Source of the DNA: Prunella strophiata | Lineage: Eukaryota; Chordata; Aves; Passeriformes; Prunellidae | Assembly (NCBI GenBank): GCA_036583965.1 | Contig: JAZBQD010000027.1 | Location: 6,461,687-6,525,686 of the forward strand | Reading direction: 5' to 3' | Length of the DNA stretch: 64,000 nt | In this document: positions 11,651 through 25,400 of the stretch, one piece after another | Position numbering within the stretch: position 1 is the first letter of the stretch | Layout of the letters: every line of letters begins with the position of its first letter | Program-made: the position numbers and the translations under genes | The notes under the pieces: generated by a model | What the model was told of the DNA's origin: nothing | Databases searched by the model: none | Seen by the model: the letters and a program-made list of their open reading frames with translations, nothing else

Positions 11651-14600
11651 ATGCCTTGGAGTCTGTCTGCCCTCACCACTTCTTTCCTATTGAATTGTTT
11701 CCTCAGTAACTACTTTGCTTCTTTTATTAAGGTTAATGTTACTGTGCAAGGGATGGCACACTAATGGTTACCTGTGAAACATTCCTTCCAAGAGTAAGGT
11801 CTCCATTGCTGTGGGGATATGAAACTACCTGGAAAAAAAATTTGGAGTATACTCTGAAATTTTATTATGTGAAAATTTCAATCTGCCTGGTGGAAGCACT
11901 TACCTGCCTTGGAAAGCAGGATGCTAAGGAAGTTGTTTTAATATTCAGTAACTTTATCTTGAGAATCTGATTATGTATTCAGCACACAACAATTGTTTTC
12001 TCATCTTCGCATTCGTTTTCCTCTTGTGTGGTCTGGAAAAGCACAAAAGTGACTGCAGAGTCTCTGGAGCTGCTGTGAGGGCTGAAAATGATATCCTGGA
12101 TTTACAGGAAATGCAGAGAGGAGGAGGAACTTGTTCTACCTTTTCTTCTCCTTTGTCCTCAAAAAAAAAATTCTTTGGTTTCTTTCTGATGTGTAAAAGG
12201 TTTACAAATCAATGAGCCTTCAGGGTTTTACCTTTTCTGTGGTGGTTTGTTTCTTTCATCTTTTGATGACTTAGAGGATGTGCTGGTTGTTCACTGAAAC
12301 AAGATTTAGTAGTATTCAGGAATAGGAATTTTCTTTTAAAATATTTAGTGCCTTCTGTTAAGCAGGTCTCTCATGAAAATAAAGCTGAATAAAAATCTGT
12401 GAATAATAAAAAGTCTCCTGAGCTCCTCACTTTACTTGCTCAAAGATGCATTTTTGCATCTTTGGGGCTCATCTGCTGTGCTATATTTTTAAGGGTTTTT
12501 TCACTTCTGTTTCTGAACAAATTTAACTTTCTTTTTCCCATTAAATTTTTGTTTGTTTGTTTCTTGTTTGGGTACAACAAAAGGAATAAACATGAGGAAA
12601 ACATCTTTATATACTGTAAATAATTAAATCCTGTGAATTCTAGTGTGCCTTTCTAGATAAGTGAGGCATAGAGCCCTAAGGTGCCAGGTGTCCCTTGGAC
12701 TTGAAATAATGCAACTATTCCAAATATAATGAAAATACAGCCAGGTAATATGGGAAGTAATCCATTAGAAGAAGCTCTTATAACTATTCCAGCCATAGGA
12801 AAAGCTGAAATCAGCCCTTGCAATTAGGGATGAGAGGCAAACCCATGAGGAACCAGACTTTGTTAATCCTGTTGCTCACAGAACCTGCTGGTTTCCTGTG
12901 TGTGTTTCCCTAAAGAAAACACAGGCAGGAGCAGGCCAGGTTGTTCTGGGACTGATCTGTCACCACAGAGCCTCTGATGTCATGTCATGCTTGCCATTGA
13001 GGGACTGCCTGTCCTGTGTGCTTAATTTCTTAGGGAAAATCAAAGACATGCAAACCAGATGAGTTTCTTTAGTTTAGCTTGCATGACATGATGCAGGTAC
13101 AAGGAAGCAGCTTTAATTTTTGCTTGCTGGGAGTTTTTGGTCTCACTGATGGCTTCTGACTTGATACAAGGATTTGTATGTTGTAGTATGTAGTGTTTGA
13201 ATGTTGAAATAGTCCAATATAATAAGATTCTAAATAATTTGCTGCAACCCTGACCTTAACAGTGTGTTGAAGATCTGGGAATGTCTGGTTTATGGTTACA
13301 TTGATAAGTAGCACTCATTCTTTCCTGGTGCAATTCTGAAATATTTGTTTTCTGTTTTGTTGACAACTAGCAAAAAATCAAAATCAAATATTAAAAAGGA
13401 ATTTAAAAATGATGGAAAGATTTTAACCAAAACTGCTTGTCTTGGCTATTAAGAATTCTGATGATTTTTATTTTCAGCTGGTGTTTACACCTGTCTGTTC
13501 TTGTTACCCAGTGACTCTGCATTGCTAAGTGACCAAGAGCAGGCTTCTGTTTTACATTGTAAATCACCAGAAAGATGATTCAGGAAGGATGCAGACATGC
13601 AGGTGAATTAGCTGTTTAATTACTCTGCTCCTCACTGTGATGAGTTAACTCCTTTCAGTGTGTGCTCTGGCAGAAGGATAAGCTGATTTTGTTTAGTTTC
13701 TCTCAAAATGAGAGTATGCCAAAGTGAGCTGAATTCACTTGCAGTCAGTATGGGCTAAGAGAGGACAGTGGCAAGTCAGCAGAGCTGCAGAAATGATAAA
13801 AAGAGGGGACAGCTAAAACCAGTGTTAAATCCTGTATTGTAGGTACCATCTCCTCAGCTTCATCTGCACAGCCCAGGGGTGAAAACAACACATTGCTGGT
13901 CAAGTTCTTATTGTAGGTTGGAACACCAGGTAGTTCTTAAAAAGGTCATGCAGATTTTTCAGGGCTGACTAATGAGGAATAGTAACTGTTTCTGTATGAC
14001 CAGATTAAGTGTATTTCACTCAAATTTAAACAGAATCTCAGACTTCTGCAGAGCTTTTCCTCAAAGCAGGATTTTTTTGCAGCAGATCTGTTGACATCAG
14101 TTCCAGTAGCAGGTTGATGGGAGTATGAACCATCCTGTGATTTCAGAAATGACAAACTCAAGCCCTGTACTCTTCAAACCTACCTGGCATAAGTGTTTAT
14201 AAATGTATAAGCATTTTCTGGGAATTGTGTTGAAGTTTTGTTCCATTTTTAACTTCAGAAATAACTGCAACAAATAATAGAAAAGAAGGCAAAATGATGC
14301 TTCTGAGGAGCAAAATAGTATTTTTTTAGCTCTCCCAATGTGAAGTGGGTGAAATTCAGCATTAACACAGCATGCTCTGAAGTGGAAGAAATTTTGTCCT
14401 GTTGCAGAGAGGATCAATGTGGTCATGAGAGCACTGTGTAGAAACTGCTGCTTCCCCTCTGCAGGCAAAATTCTCCATAATTTCATCTTGTGATCCTTCA
14501 GACTGGTCCATTTTGTGTTGACATACTGCATGTAGTGCTTTGTAAGTGTGGAATTTTTCAGGGCTGAATTTAGGAAGAGAGAACTGGCCTTGAATTTCTT

Positions 14601-15629
14601 CGTGATTTCTTCTTTTTGTATTTTCATGGTTGTAAATTGGGAAAAAAGTCACAACTTTTATATAGGAGATATATGACCTGATGGCTCTTTATGTCATGGA
14701 AGGAAAAAAGTGTCTGCTTAGACTCCTTCTTCTCTTGCAACGTAAAGGGAATCAGGAAAACTGATCTGTTTGCTGCTGCTATCTGTCTCTGTGTTATTAC
14801 TGTTAAAAGGTTTGTTTTTTTTTTTAATTTTTTTGGATGCAGTTTTATATACCACAGTTTTATATAACTGTGTGGTAGAGCAGAAGGAACATGATCATGT
14901 TTCAGATCTTGTAAAAATCTGAACTCCTCTTGTGTGTTTGAATACAGTTATGATGGTTAGGATGAAAGATAAATTCCAGAAAGAAGCTTAGCTGTTTCCT
15001 CTTTTCTCTTTTGGTAAAATAGATCTGATATGCTTCAGTGTGAATGGTGGCAAATATGTGTCAGAATGAATAGCAATGCTCTGCCTGCTGAAGCTGAATA
15101 GATCTGGCTATCAAAAAAAGGCAGCAGGTTGCTGCATCTCAGTTTTTGCAAAGTAGAAATGCTCTTGTGTTTGGAATTAAACTCAGTTCAAGATATGATT
15201 TTGTGAGGGTTAACCATAAAAATGCTATTGTGTTAGATTTCTTGAACTAGGTAAAGCCAGAGTACAGGGCTAGAACTTCAAGGTTTTTTGTGCTCCCTTT
15301 TAAAGTAGTATGAGTGCTTCATAGTTTTGAAGGTAAAACACCTTTATGGCTCAGCACTGTTGTCCTAATTTTCCAAATAACTACTTGGTCTTGCTTCCCT
15401 AGGTGGCTTGCTCAAGGTTACACAAGAGTCCTCTGGTGGAACAGGGAATTATATCTAAATGCTTGATGTTTAAAACTTGAAGTCTGATTTCTGGATTATC
15501 CTTTTGTTACAGTGAGGGAAAACCTATACATTTCCTGTCATCCTGCTGAAATTAATTGAATTACAAGTATTAATACCCTGATTTTGATCAATGCTTTTAA
15601 TTGTGTTTACTGCTTCTTTTTATTTTTAG

Positions 15630-15698
15630 GCATGTACTGGTATTGAAAATATTGATGAAGCTATAACGTTGCTTGAACAAAATAACTGGGATTTAGTG
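15630..15698 (+). CDS. FAF1: FAF1 coding exon 2 (UBA domain, first part)
   Basis: This is the first FAF1 exon in the window. It spans 69 nt, phase 0 at both ends, after the acceptor tttttatttttag and before the donor gtaagt. It encodes 23 residues containing ACTGIENIDEAITLLEQNNW, essentially identical to residues about 16-38 of mammalian FAF1. These form most of helices 1-2 and part of the core of the UBA domain, which binds polyubiquitinated proteins. FAF1 is a cofactor of the AAA+ ATPase VCP/p97, works in ubiquitin-dependent degradation and was first found as a Fas-binding, apoptosis-promoting protein. Exon 1 (about 15 codons) must lie upstream of the window. Identification rests on near-complete residue identity and continuity with the next exon, so confidence is high. 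Confidence 0.96.
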
Positions 15699-17732
15699 GT
15701 AAGTATTCTAAGAAAATGACTTCATAGATCAGCCCCACATAACGGTGACATGGCATCTTGCTGAGACAGCTGGTAGCTTTATTTCAAATTTGGGGGTGTC
15801 TCGTGGCTGGGACAAACAGGCTGTTATGTGCAGACTGCTTCTGGTCTGTAAAAGCCTCTTCTCCAAGTAAATGTGATCCTGAGTTGTACAAACCCTGCTC
15901 TGCTGTGATTGTCTTCAGGCTTTTTCATTTCTTTCTTGTCCTCTAAAGCCATGTTTCATACTGTGTGTAGTTTCTTCTTGGCTTCATTTCCTAAGTGTTA
16001 TGAAGGGTAGCATTTTTAGAAGAAGACCTATGTGTACACACATGGGTTTTTGAGGATTTAGGTTCCTGTGGAAGAAATGGAAGGTAAAACAACTTTTTCA
16101 AATTTTCATGTGCTTTTAATTTAAAATGAGGGTTGTTGCTCTTCTGTTGTGGATGGTTGTGCAGAATTGAGTCAGATGATTAAAGCCATAACTTTATTTA
16201 GATTTGGTGCTATCCAGACACCATTAAGTACAAACAAAAAACCCAGCAAACACTCATCCTGAAAAAACCTCCCATCTATTTTGCCACAAGGTTCAATGTG
16301 CAGACAAGTAGGATGAAACCAATAAAACCAAGCAAAATAGTCTTAGGTGTTTTAAGACTCTTCATAGGATTAGTAAATAAAAAAACCTATTAATCCAATT
16401 TCTTAAGGTTTAGAAGTGTAAACTACAACAAACTTAATTAAAAAGCAAGAGGTTTTCCTTTAAAGAGTAAAACATTTAATTTCCTCCTTTTTTTTTTTTT
16501 TCTCTTTTCCAAATGAGTGGCGTTTGGACCAGTCCAAAATATCAGAAAGTTGTTATGAAAAAACTAGAATTCCAAAATTGGCTATGGATGTAGTTTCAAA
16601 TGTATTTTATTGTAAAAAACCAGTACAAACTCCCAGCACTTGAAACTATATTTTTAAATGAACACAGTCTTTATTTTGCAACATGCCAAGGTATGAGCAA
16701 GAGTGAGATGGCAGTGAGCAGAAGGGAGTGTCTGTCAGCAGTGGCTTCAGACAGAAAAACCCAGATGTGTGCTGAGTGTTGGAGTTAAACATCTTTTGTC
16801 AGAGTAGTTTGTAGTGACATAGCATGAGCTCTTTAGAAAATTCAAGTGTTTACTGGAAGGCAAGAATGCCTTGTGCATTCTGTTCAGGTTGTGAAGTTCC
16901 CAATACAACCCATGAGGATCCATTGGATGTGGTTTTGGGGGATTTGTAAATTGTGTGCATTACAATAAATGGTCAACAGGTTGGGTTGAATGAGAGGACT
17001 GCCTTGAAAAATGGTCAGAATAAATCTCTTCTGAGACTCCAGAATAAGCAGAAGGCAGAGTTAAATTTCTAAAGCTATGAGAACACCTTTAAATATTTAT
17101 TTTAATAGTTATTACTAGATGATCTAGTAGACTTCTAGATAGAGAGGAAAGAAGTAATGACCCAAATGTGCAAGCTTAAAAAAGGCATAGGGAAAGTAAG
17201 AAAGGGTAGAAAATTAGGAATGCAAGAAGTACTTGAGGAAGGTACATAGTTTTTGAAACTAGGCAGAAGATGAATGAAAGGAATGAAGAGGAAATGGCAA
17301 ATTGTAGAAGAAAAAAATAATGTTGAGGAGACTGTAGGTGAGGGAGATGCCCTAAGGGTCTGTCATTAACAGGACACTGGCTCATTTTTATTCAAAGCAG
17401 CCTTGTAAAAAAGGGAGTGGGAGTGAAAGTCAAATCCTGCTAATCTAACAAGGAGGTAGAAACAAAAGAATGAAGGAAGAGAAGAATGAGGAAAAGGAGT
17501 TCCTGGGGTGTGAGACATTCAACTATCTCTGTTAGGCAAGGGTTTTTAGCATTTCAGAAGAACTTGAGGAAAGGCTCATGACTTATGAGAAATGTAGCAT
17601 TTTTTATTTTGGAATTAAAAGTGCATGATCCACGTGTGGTGTGTTTGGTGGTTTTTTTTTGTGGTGGTTTTTTTATACCTTAAATTCCGTAGTCAAGTAT
17701 ATCAAGTACAGATTCAGTGCCTAGAAATTGGG

Positions 17733-17872
17733 GAGGGTTTGTTTTAATTCAGCCAAAAGGTCTTGGATTTTTTTTTTTTGCTGAGGGTTTGTTTTAATTC
17801 AGCCAAAAGGTTTTGGATTTTTTTTTTTTTTTTTTTTTTTGCTGAGGGTTTGTTTTAATTCAGCCAAAAGGG
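17733..17872 (+). repeat. Three-copy poly-T minisatellite
   Basis: Three copies of a unit beginning gagggtttgttttaattcag and continuing ccaaaagg start at 17733, 17783 and 17844. Copies 1 and 2 are followed by t(c/t)ttgga and T runs of 12 and 23 bases, which makes the spacing 50 and then 61 bp. The difference between spacings is therefore almost entirely growth of the T run. The third copy ends in ccaaaaggg without the poly-T. It looks like a recent local tandem duplication and is probably length-polymorphic. Confidence 0.9.
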
Positions 17873-17965
17873 AGCAAAACTTTTTTTTTGATTTCTAAGG
17901 AAAACCAAACTTGAAGAACTTGGTTCACAGTTCATGAAGTAATGATGATTTTGGTAAGGGCTCCT

Positions 17966-17979
17966 CTGCCATCCTCTGG
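17966..17979 (-). promoter_or_regulatory. Candidate CTCF site (minus strand)
   Basis: Read on the minus strand the sequence is CCAGAGGATGGCAG. It fits the CTCF core pattern CCASYAGRKGGCRS at all but one or two positions: the usual A at position 6 is G, and position 5 is A. This is weaker than the other candidates in the window. Sequence alone cannot show binding. Confidence 0.25.
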
Positions 17980-20900
17980 CCCCCAGTGTTAGGTAAATGG
18001 GAAGAACACAATTTCTCTTTTCTCTAATTTCACTTCATTTTCTGCATCTGATTCAGAGGCTTTTAAATGTTGATTCCTTTACTTCTATGATGTTGGAAGT
18101 AAAATCAGAAGTCAGTATTTGATGAGGAAATCTTCTGTGAGGCACCCAGGCTAATGAGTAGAAAGCTAAGCAGATCCCATTTGGATGTCATCAACCAAAG
18201 TTCAGGGGCACTCCTGCAACAAAAAGGGGAAAAACCAAAAACATAAGGAAGTTCTTGTCTCAAAGAGATTGTTTACTCTTGCTTTTCACTCAGCCTGTCT
18301 GTATCTCAATTCCATGTTCCTGTTTGGGGAAAAAAAGTCATGCATTATCAGAGGCTGTGCTAAAGACCCAGGCTGAAGATTCCCTTGGGCACCTGTTGCT
18401 TCTTGAACTCTCTGACACTCAGCTCAAGGGCATTGTTACTTCTCTGGGATTTCAGCCAAAACAACCAAAAGAAGGAGCCCTGGTGAGCTGGAAAGCAGAA
18501 GGATCCCAAACAGAAACAGAGAAGTAGGTACTGACAGGGGCTGACAGAGAAGTTCCTCAGAATGCACAGACACAGCAGAGGTTATTAAGTTCACAAAACA
18601 AGTTTCTTACATTGTGCCTACAAGTACTGTGTGTTTGTGTAAGCTTTTCTAAGGATTACTTTGTTTGCCCTGAAGAAATACTCCTGCTGCTTACTTTGTT
18701 GCTGCATTTTTTCCCCCTGGTCTTGTTAGAATTTAGTATTGAGGGTTAAAATGTCACCAGTGTCTTTCCTATTACTGTTACTATGTTCTGTATCTTTTGG
18801 CACATTTGGTTTTACCTTTAAACAAAGCTAACCCTGGGTTAAGTGTAAGGCTCTCCTTCCTGGGTTTAGTTTTTCTAATAGTCACTTTTGGTTTTTGTTA
18901 AGAATGAAACAGAATTCCTTTTACTTTTCAGTTTAGAACTGAAACGTCAGCTTCCTATTTTTGAACTTTAAAAGATTACTTACCCCAGTTAGAAGTCTTC
19001 ATCTCTAATCCTCTATATGGGATACTCTAAGGCAATATAAACTCCCTCTAATTTATCTTGAGTTGGGTACTAAATAAACTGGATTTAAATGTCTCAGAGT
19101 TGTGTATGTTTTATAGTGCTGAAAGCAGTTGTATATGTTTTGCAGTAGCTGCTTGAAGCAGTATGGGAAGCTGTCTTTCATAAATGTTTGGTTGCTTGGC
19201 TTTGTTCAAGTGCTCAAAATAAAACTGGTCACAAGAGTGCTGCAGAGGAATTCCTATGCAGCAACAGTGTAAAAACTGCTTGGTGGGATCATGAAGCCTA
19301 ATTTTGCCAATAATTAGCTCCTCTCTGCTGCATGTGACTTGGCCTTTGTGGTGGTCTGCTGCATATAGAGCAGCTTAGGGCTTTTCTGTGTTAGAACACT
19401 GTAGCCTAATTACAGGGCTTATTATAGGCTGGGCTACTGAAACGTTTCAGATGTTCTGTGAGATACAGAAGATCAGCATAGATAATATAATGATCTCTTC
19501 AGGCATTCTGCTATAAATGGATGCAGCTCTCTTAAGCCTCCCAGGGTTGCTGGTATGTTATTTCCTGAGTGTCATTTCTTTCAGCTCTATTAATTTACAG
19601 TAATTTTTACCATCTGAGGAAGCAGAAGTGAGGAATTTATGTGCGTTGTAAAGTCTGGTGGTTTCATAGCTTGCCCATTTAGACTCTGACCTTCTCTTTT
19701 GGCATGTGGAGGTAAGAGTGACAGATAATACATCTTAAACTTTGTGTATGAACAATAAAATAAAAGTGTGAAAAATCCCAGCTGTGTGTCTGTTGAAATG
19801 TTTCTGATGATGGTACACTTTTAAAGGAAAATCACCCATTAGTCACTTGACCTTATGCAGTGTGGACCTTTATATATGTGAGATTATTACACAGGTGAGA
19901 TCTCTTTGCTCTCTTGAGATCCAGTGCTTGAATCTGTGCATGAAAGTAAGTCAAGTGGTCTGCTCTGCCTTTCACAGATTTAATGAAAAATTCAAGTCCT
20001 TCATATCCAGCATAACTTCATATTCTGTACTGGTAATCAGAACAGGTTTTTTTGGATGAAAAGCAGGATTCACCACACTTTAAACAAAAAAAGTTTTCTG
20101 CTTTTTTCAGGAAAGCCATTTCTGTTGATTACTCCTGTTCCCTGGTTTAAAATTGTTTTTATTTCATGTCTTTTCTAAGAGACATTGTAATACAGATACT
20201 TTTTAGTATTGCTTTAAGAAGAAAATAAATGTTATCAAAATAATGGAGGGAGAGGGGTGTTTATTTTCCAATAGTCAGTTTACTTGTAAGTATGTGTATA
20301 ATGATTGTATGTATATAACCCCCTCCCATTTTTTATTTTCAAAATTACCTTTGTGCCTCCCTGCTATACTTGGCCTGATTATTCTATATTCTGGTAGAGG
20401 ATCAAAGCACAGGATAACTTCAGTAAAACCAGCAGTTTAGTGCACCTGGAGATGGGATGACTTGCAGTTCCTGTCATACTCAGGTTCCAAGAATCACCTG
20501 ACAAGAAATGATTCTCTGTCTTGGAAGGGAGAAATTGTATATTTTGAAGATCTATTTTTATAAAGCTTCAACTCTCAACTAGAATTTTTAATTTTAAATG
20601 GATAACTTAGACAGATGGAGGTTTTTTTTGCATCTTGCTTGTAAACTTCTTGGAAAATAATATTTGTCAGACAGATTTTTTTTTTTTTTTTACTCAAAGT
20701 GCCAATTTTTATATGTGTATTTGCATCTATGTAATGTCTTTTGGAAAAAAGTAACTGAACAGACAAAAAAATTGAGAAAAATCAGGTAGGACTTGGCAAT
20801 TTTTAATTTTTCTTGGAGGTGCCCATTTAGGTGGGAATGGCAAAAAATGGGCTCTTGACAGTTATCAGCAATCTGTTATTTGTATTTCCAGTGCTCTAAC

Positions 20901-22397
20901 CAGTAACAATCCTTTTGTTGTAACGTGTAGCAAATTTCAGTAGGAGCTGCTAAAACTGATACACTAACATTGTCTTTTGTCTCTCTCTGGTTTGTTCTGC
21001 TACAGCTTTGATGTGGTATCTCTCTGTATGTTATTTTGATTGATTTGAATTAGCCTGCCTCCAGAAACTAGGTGATTAATTTGGGTTTGGCACACAGCCC
21101 TTTCTTTTCCTTAAATGTGGGGCAGTGTTCAGTGTATGTTTATGTCCTGTGTTCAGCAGCTCTCCTGTTGCATTGCAAGGCTGTGTTTCAGTGGCTGGGA
21201 ACCAGGACTGCACTTTCTGGTGATGGTGTTCATCACACTGGCCTTTTTATTTTGTGTTGCTGACCTGCTATTTGCTTTTCTTTAGAATTGCATACTGAAT
21301 ATGGCACAGATCTGACAGCACTCAAATGGGACAAGTGAGAAGTTCAGGGTATATTCCTCTCATTAGGACTAAATCTGAGGGATTTTCACTGTTGGGAACA
21401 CAGGCTTGTCTGTGTATTAATAACATTCTCCCTGTGGTCAGGATGAACAGTCACATCCCTTTATTTTTTTTTTTTTTTATAGGAGCATTTAAAGTTTTGA
21501 TTTAGACAGGTGTTCTCTTGTGGATCTTGGTGTCCTGTGGAACATGTTCTTATCTGCTCAGCAGGTTTATTCTCACTGTTACTGCAGTGAGGAAGGAAGA
21601 AGGAATCCTTGAGTTAGATAATCCCAAGGAATGTTGATGGATGGGCATCCCACTGGTGCAGGCATCCCATGGGCATGGTGCCTGTTCTCCAGGAAATTCA
21701 GGAATTGCAGGTTTTTTTGTGTGTTCAATTGCAGCAATAATCTCTCCTAGCAGGACACATTTGTATGTGAACTTGAATTTTCCAAAGGACTATAGAAATT
21801 CTCTTTGCAAATCTTTAATGTATTTTCTGTTAAATTAGGGATCCCAGCTTGCAAAAATTGTTGTATTTCTCATTCTCTGTATTTCCAGCATTTTGCAGCT
21901 TTCAAAGTGACATTTTTGTGTCTTTGAGTAAGCTCAGATGGATGCTGTGTATTTTATGCAGCTGGGTGGTAGCACAGAAGAATTGTTGATTCTTAAAAAC
22001 AGTACTAAATGAATTGTTTTTACTTTCTTTCAAATGCCTTAATCTTTGGTAAAACACATTTCCTTTTAGTGTATTTTTTTCATGGAAGATTATATGAAAT
22101 GTGTAGGTCTGTTGGAATGGTATGGCTTTCCACATAGCTTTATGCACATTCATCCATTTAAAAAAACCCTCAAAACAACCCCCAAAAACCTGCTTTAGTC
22201 ATGTGAGGGTAACAAAGGGGTTGTGATTATGTGTTTTATGACTGTATTTTGTTGCTGTTATGATGTATATGAAATTTTAGTTCTCTTTCTGACCAGAAAG
22301 AGAGTGGAGAAGATTTGGGAGCAAAGGTAAAGCTTTGCTGGCAATATTGTAAAGTAAAATGTAAAATTTGTCTCTCCTTTTCAAATAACAGATGGAA

Positions 22398-22453
22398 TTT
22401 AGTTACTTAAATTATTTAGGTTTTTAGTTACTTAAGTAATTTTAGTTACTTAA
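22398..22453 (+). repeat. Short tandem repeat of ttagttacttaa
   Basis: The word ttagttacttaa (last copy ttagttacttaag) occurs three times in about 55 bp, separated by AT-rich spacers of unequal length. It is a small imperfect minisatellite with no visible function. Confidence 0.7.
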
Positions 22454-25400
22454 GAAATAACCTCAAGTTTTTCTTGTATAGTGATCAAACAAGCAATGGG
22501 ACTAATATATTTGGATTTCTGTTCATGGTGAAAGACTCTTGTTTCTTTTAACAGAGACTTTTGTGTTCTGAGAATAAACAAAAAGCAGCACCTGAGATCC
22601 CAGTACTGCCCCTTGTACTGCTGGAGCTCTGTGGATTCATCACCCACTTACCTTAATTTCTACAAATACTTTTTTTAGAGGTGCAACCTCTGCATTGGTA
22701 GTTTCTATGAAGATTGCAGAGCATTCATTTGTCCTGAGACATTGAAATTTCAGAACAAATTTCTAGAATATACTAATAGTGAATTGGCTGGTGTGAGGTA
22801 TCTGTAGTTTATTACCCTGTCACTGTGACCTATTTAGTTGAACTAAAAATTGCACACATCTTATAAACTTGTGTTTGACAAGTGTTTAGTCTGTCATTGA
22901 GTCATGTTGGGACTGTGTGAGTTGGAGAAAAGCTAAGTAAATTATTTAAAACCCAGCATCTGTGCCAGTGCTTTTGGGAAGTGAACCTTACTTCTGAAAA
23001 ATTTTACCACAAAAGCTAGGAGCCATCTAGAGCCATCAGACTTTCAAAGCAGAGTGTCTTAAAAGTGGATTTACTTACAATACTGTTGAATATCTGAACA
23101 GTTTCTAGTTTTATTTCAATAAACTCTCCTTAGCCTGCCCTGGGTTGCTGCCCCTCCAGCAGTACAGCACAAGCTGTTGGAGAAATGCTGAGACAACTTG
23201 CAGGTTACATACTTCATCTTGAGATTTTCTACTTTCCAAACTTATAAGCTGAATCTTGCATAACTATTTTTCTTTGATTATGGATTAGTGATTAGGCAGT
23301 TGGCTGACTACAGCTGGGGACATTGGAACACTGTTGATATTTCATGTTATTATGGCTTTTCAGTGAAGGGGCCTCAGGCTTTTGGCAGTACTTCGATGAC
23401 TTTTTGTGTCCTGAGTTCTCGTGCCCTGAAATTTCTTCCCTGGTAATATTTTCTAAGAGCTAGTATGTTACAATGAATGACTAAAAAAAAACTCACTTTT
23501 TTTTTTTTTAAAGACTGAGCAAAAAAATATATTATCATGAGGTAGCTTATCCCTAAACTTTGCATTTTAGTGTTACCATTCAAATTTACATAAAATAACT
23601 AGGAGAGGGGTGAAAATATGTGAGTTCAGAACATTTGCCAATATTCACATCAAAGCATAACCTTTATCTGACTCTCCTGCTTTCTATCTATTAATGTTTT
23701 AAGGAGTAATAAAATATGTTTTGCTATTAAACATAAGCATTCCTTTCTTATAGAAGGTAAAATAGCATTAATGTCAAAGTTGTGACATTAATGACTAAGA
23801 CCAAGGTACTTGTATGTGTGTCAAAGCAGAGACACATCATGGGCTGCTTTCCCTTTCTATGTGAATGAGTTTTGAGTGGGTTGTTGAGAGTAGATTGTTT
23901 CCCTTTATTCCTGCTGAGCTAGAGTCAGCTCAGGTACATGCTGATCCTTAAGCTTCTTAGAAATCTGTACATGTTCTTTACTTTCACTGTGCCAGGAAAA
24001 CACATTCACTTATGAATTTTTTATTTCCATTACACTTTGTTTGGGGAATTAGGCAGTGACAATATAGAATTAAGGAACTCTGCAAAATGAAGTAGTGGTT
24101 TTGTTTTTTTTTTTTCCCCCTCAGAATTTTAGAAGTATATCTAACTGTTGAAAGGCTTCCTAGTGCATTTAGGCATGTTGTAGGAGTGACAGGAAAAAAT
24201 TTGCTGAAGCCACCAAAGATGTAGGGAGAAATGGGAAACCACATCTAGAGTGTTAATTGTGAACTATTTCAACGCGTGCTCTCTTGCTGATGAAGTGAAT
24301 CATCTGTATGAATGTATTCATGTGGCATTTTTTGATGAAATGTTAATTTTTTGCTTTATTAGCAATTCTATTGTTTTGCAGCTTTTCATGAAGTATATTT
24401 GTTGTAAAGAAAGCAAGCTGAAATAAAGCAGAATGCATAGAAGACATTTCATTGTAGTTCAATTACAGTTTTTGGTTAAATTTTAACCACGATGGGGACA
24501 AATGTTGTCATTTTGTATAAACTTTGTGGGTGTAACTTCACGTCTAGCACTTGGAAATACTTTTGAGACTTGCAAAGCTGGGGAGATGCCAGCAAGTATA
24601 ACATAAGCTACAGGAAAAAGCTGACTCATTCCTTTGCCTTGAAAAGCCTGCCAAAAATAACACAGGTAGAGATTGCTTCTCTTATTACTGAGGCACAATT
24701 AGGAATTTTGTTATTTAAATATTACTGAATTAATTAAAATATCTAAATGGAATAATATTTTTTATTACTTTTATTACTTAAACTCATAACAGTCAGTTTT
24801 TGTAACTTCTGAAAGTAATGGTTTCAAAGTATATGTGTAGTAAGGTGATCTTGTTAGAAAAAGCCTCTTTCTGGTTAAAGTGATTGGTATTTCTGCAGAA
24901 GGTTTCATGGAATTTCTTGTTTAGAATACACATCTCAGACTAGCTTGGAACAGGTGAGATTTGGTAGTTGCATAAAGCTGTTCAGAAGCCACATTCCTCT
25001 GCTTGGGAATCTCAGGGTCCAGTCTGGATGTCTTGGGGCAGAAAGAAATGGTGGTAATTAATGCAGCTGGTTTCAGTAAACCTTTGTTGTATTAATCCAC
25101 ATTGACTGCAGGATTTGACTAATACTTACAGGATGTTTTTGTTAGCACCAGTTACTAAAACTTCTGCTGTTTATTCTGGAATTTTCTACTTTTTTATTGT
25201 TGTAAACTGATTGCAAGAGAAGTCTGTGCGTGGTCTTACTTTTTATCCAGTTTCCCAAAATCACAGTATGAGGGTCAAAGCAAATGTTTTGATGTGTCTG
25301 CACCTGCCAGTACCCATTATTACCAGTTCTGTTGAAAATCAGCCCAAATTAGTATTTGCAAAAAGAAAATTATAAGAGTAGCATGATTTCAAAACATTTA

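Larger units (their letters stand above)
1..15629 (+). other. FAF1: FAF1 intron 1, 3' part (partial)
   Basis: This is non-coding sequence upstream of the first FAF1 exon seen here. Mammalian FAF1 begins with a short first coding exon of about 15 codons. I found no match to it and no promoter-type CpG island, so the start of the gene lies beyond the left edge and this intron exceeds 15.6 kb. It contains a solo LTR at 7312-7910, a CR1 fragment at about 9890-10380, a GC-rich CpG-poor block at about 11150-11650, homopolymer T runs at 3570-3586 and 6347-6359, and a splice-competent decoy exon at 866-940. The remaining stretches (1-865, 941-7311, 7911-9889, 10381-11149, 11651-15629) are AT-rich, with only short chance open frames and nothing I recognise. 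Confidence 0.85.

Noticed and set aside
11154..11764. Several overlapping open frames of 90-164 codons on both strands, Ala/Ser/Gln/Leu-rich
   Set aside because: They overlap in five or more frames, arise from GC-rich composition that lacks stop codons, and show no domain, splice structure or start context.
14097..14627. A 176-codon open frame on the minus strand
   Set aside because: No recognisable family or motif. An open frame of this length is not surprising by chance in 64 kb of six-frame intronic DNA, and the second overlapping frame is equally open.
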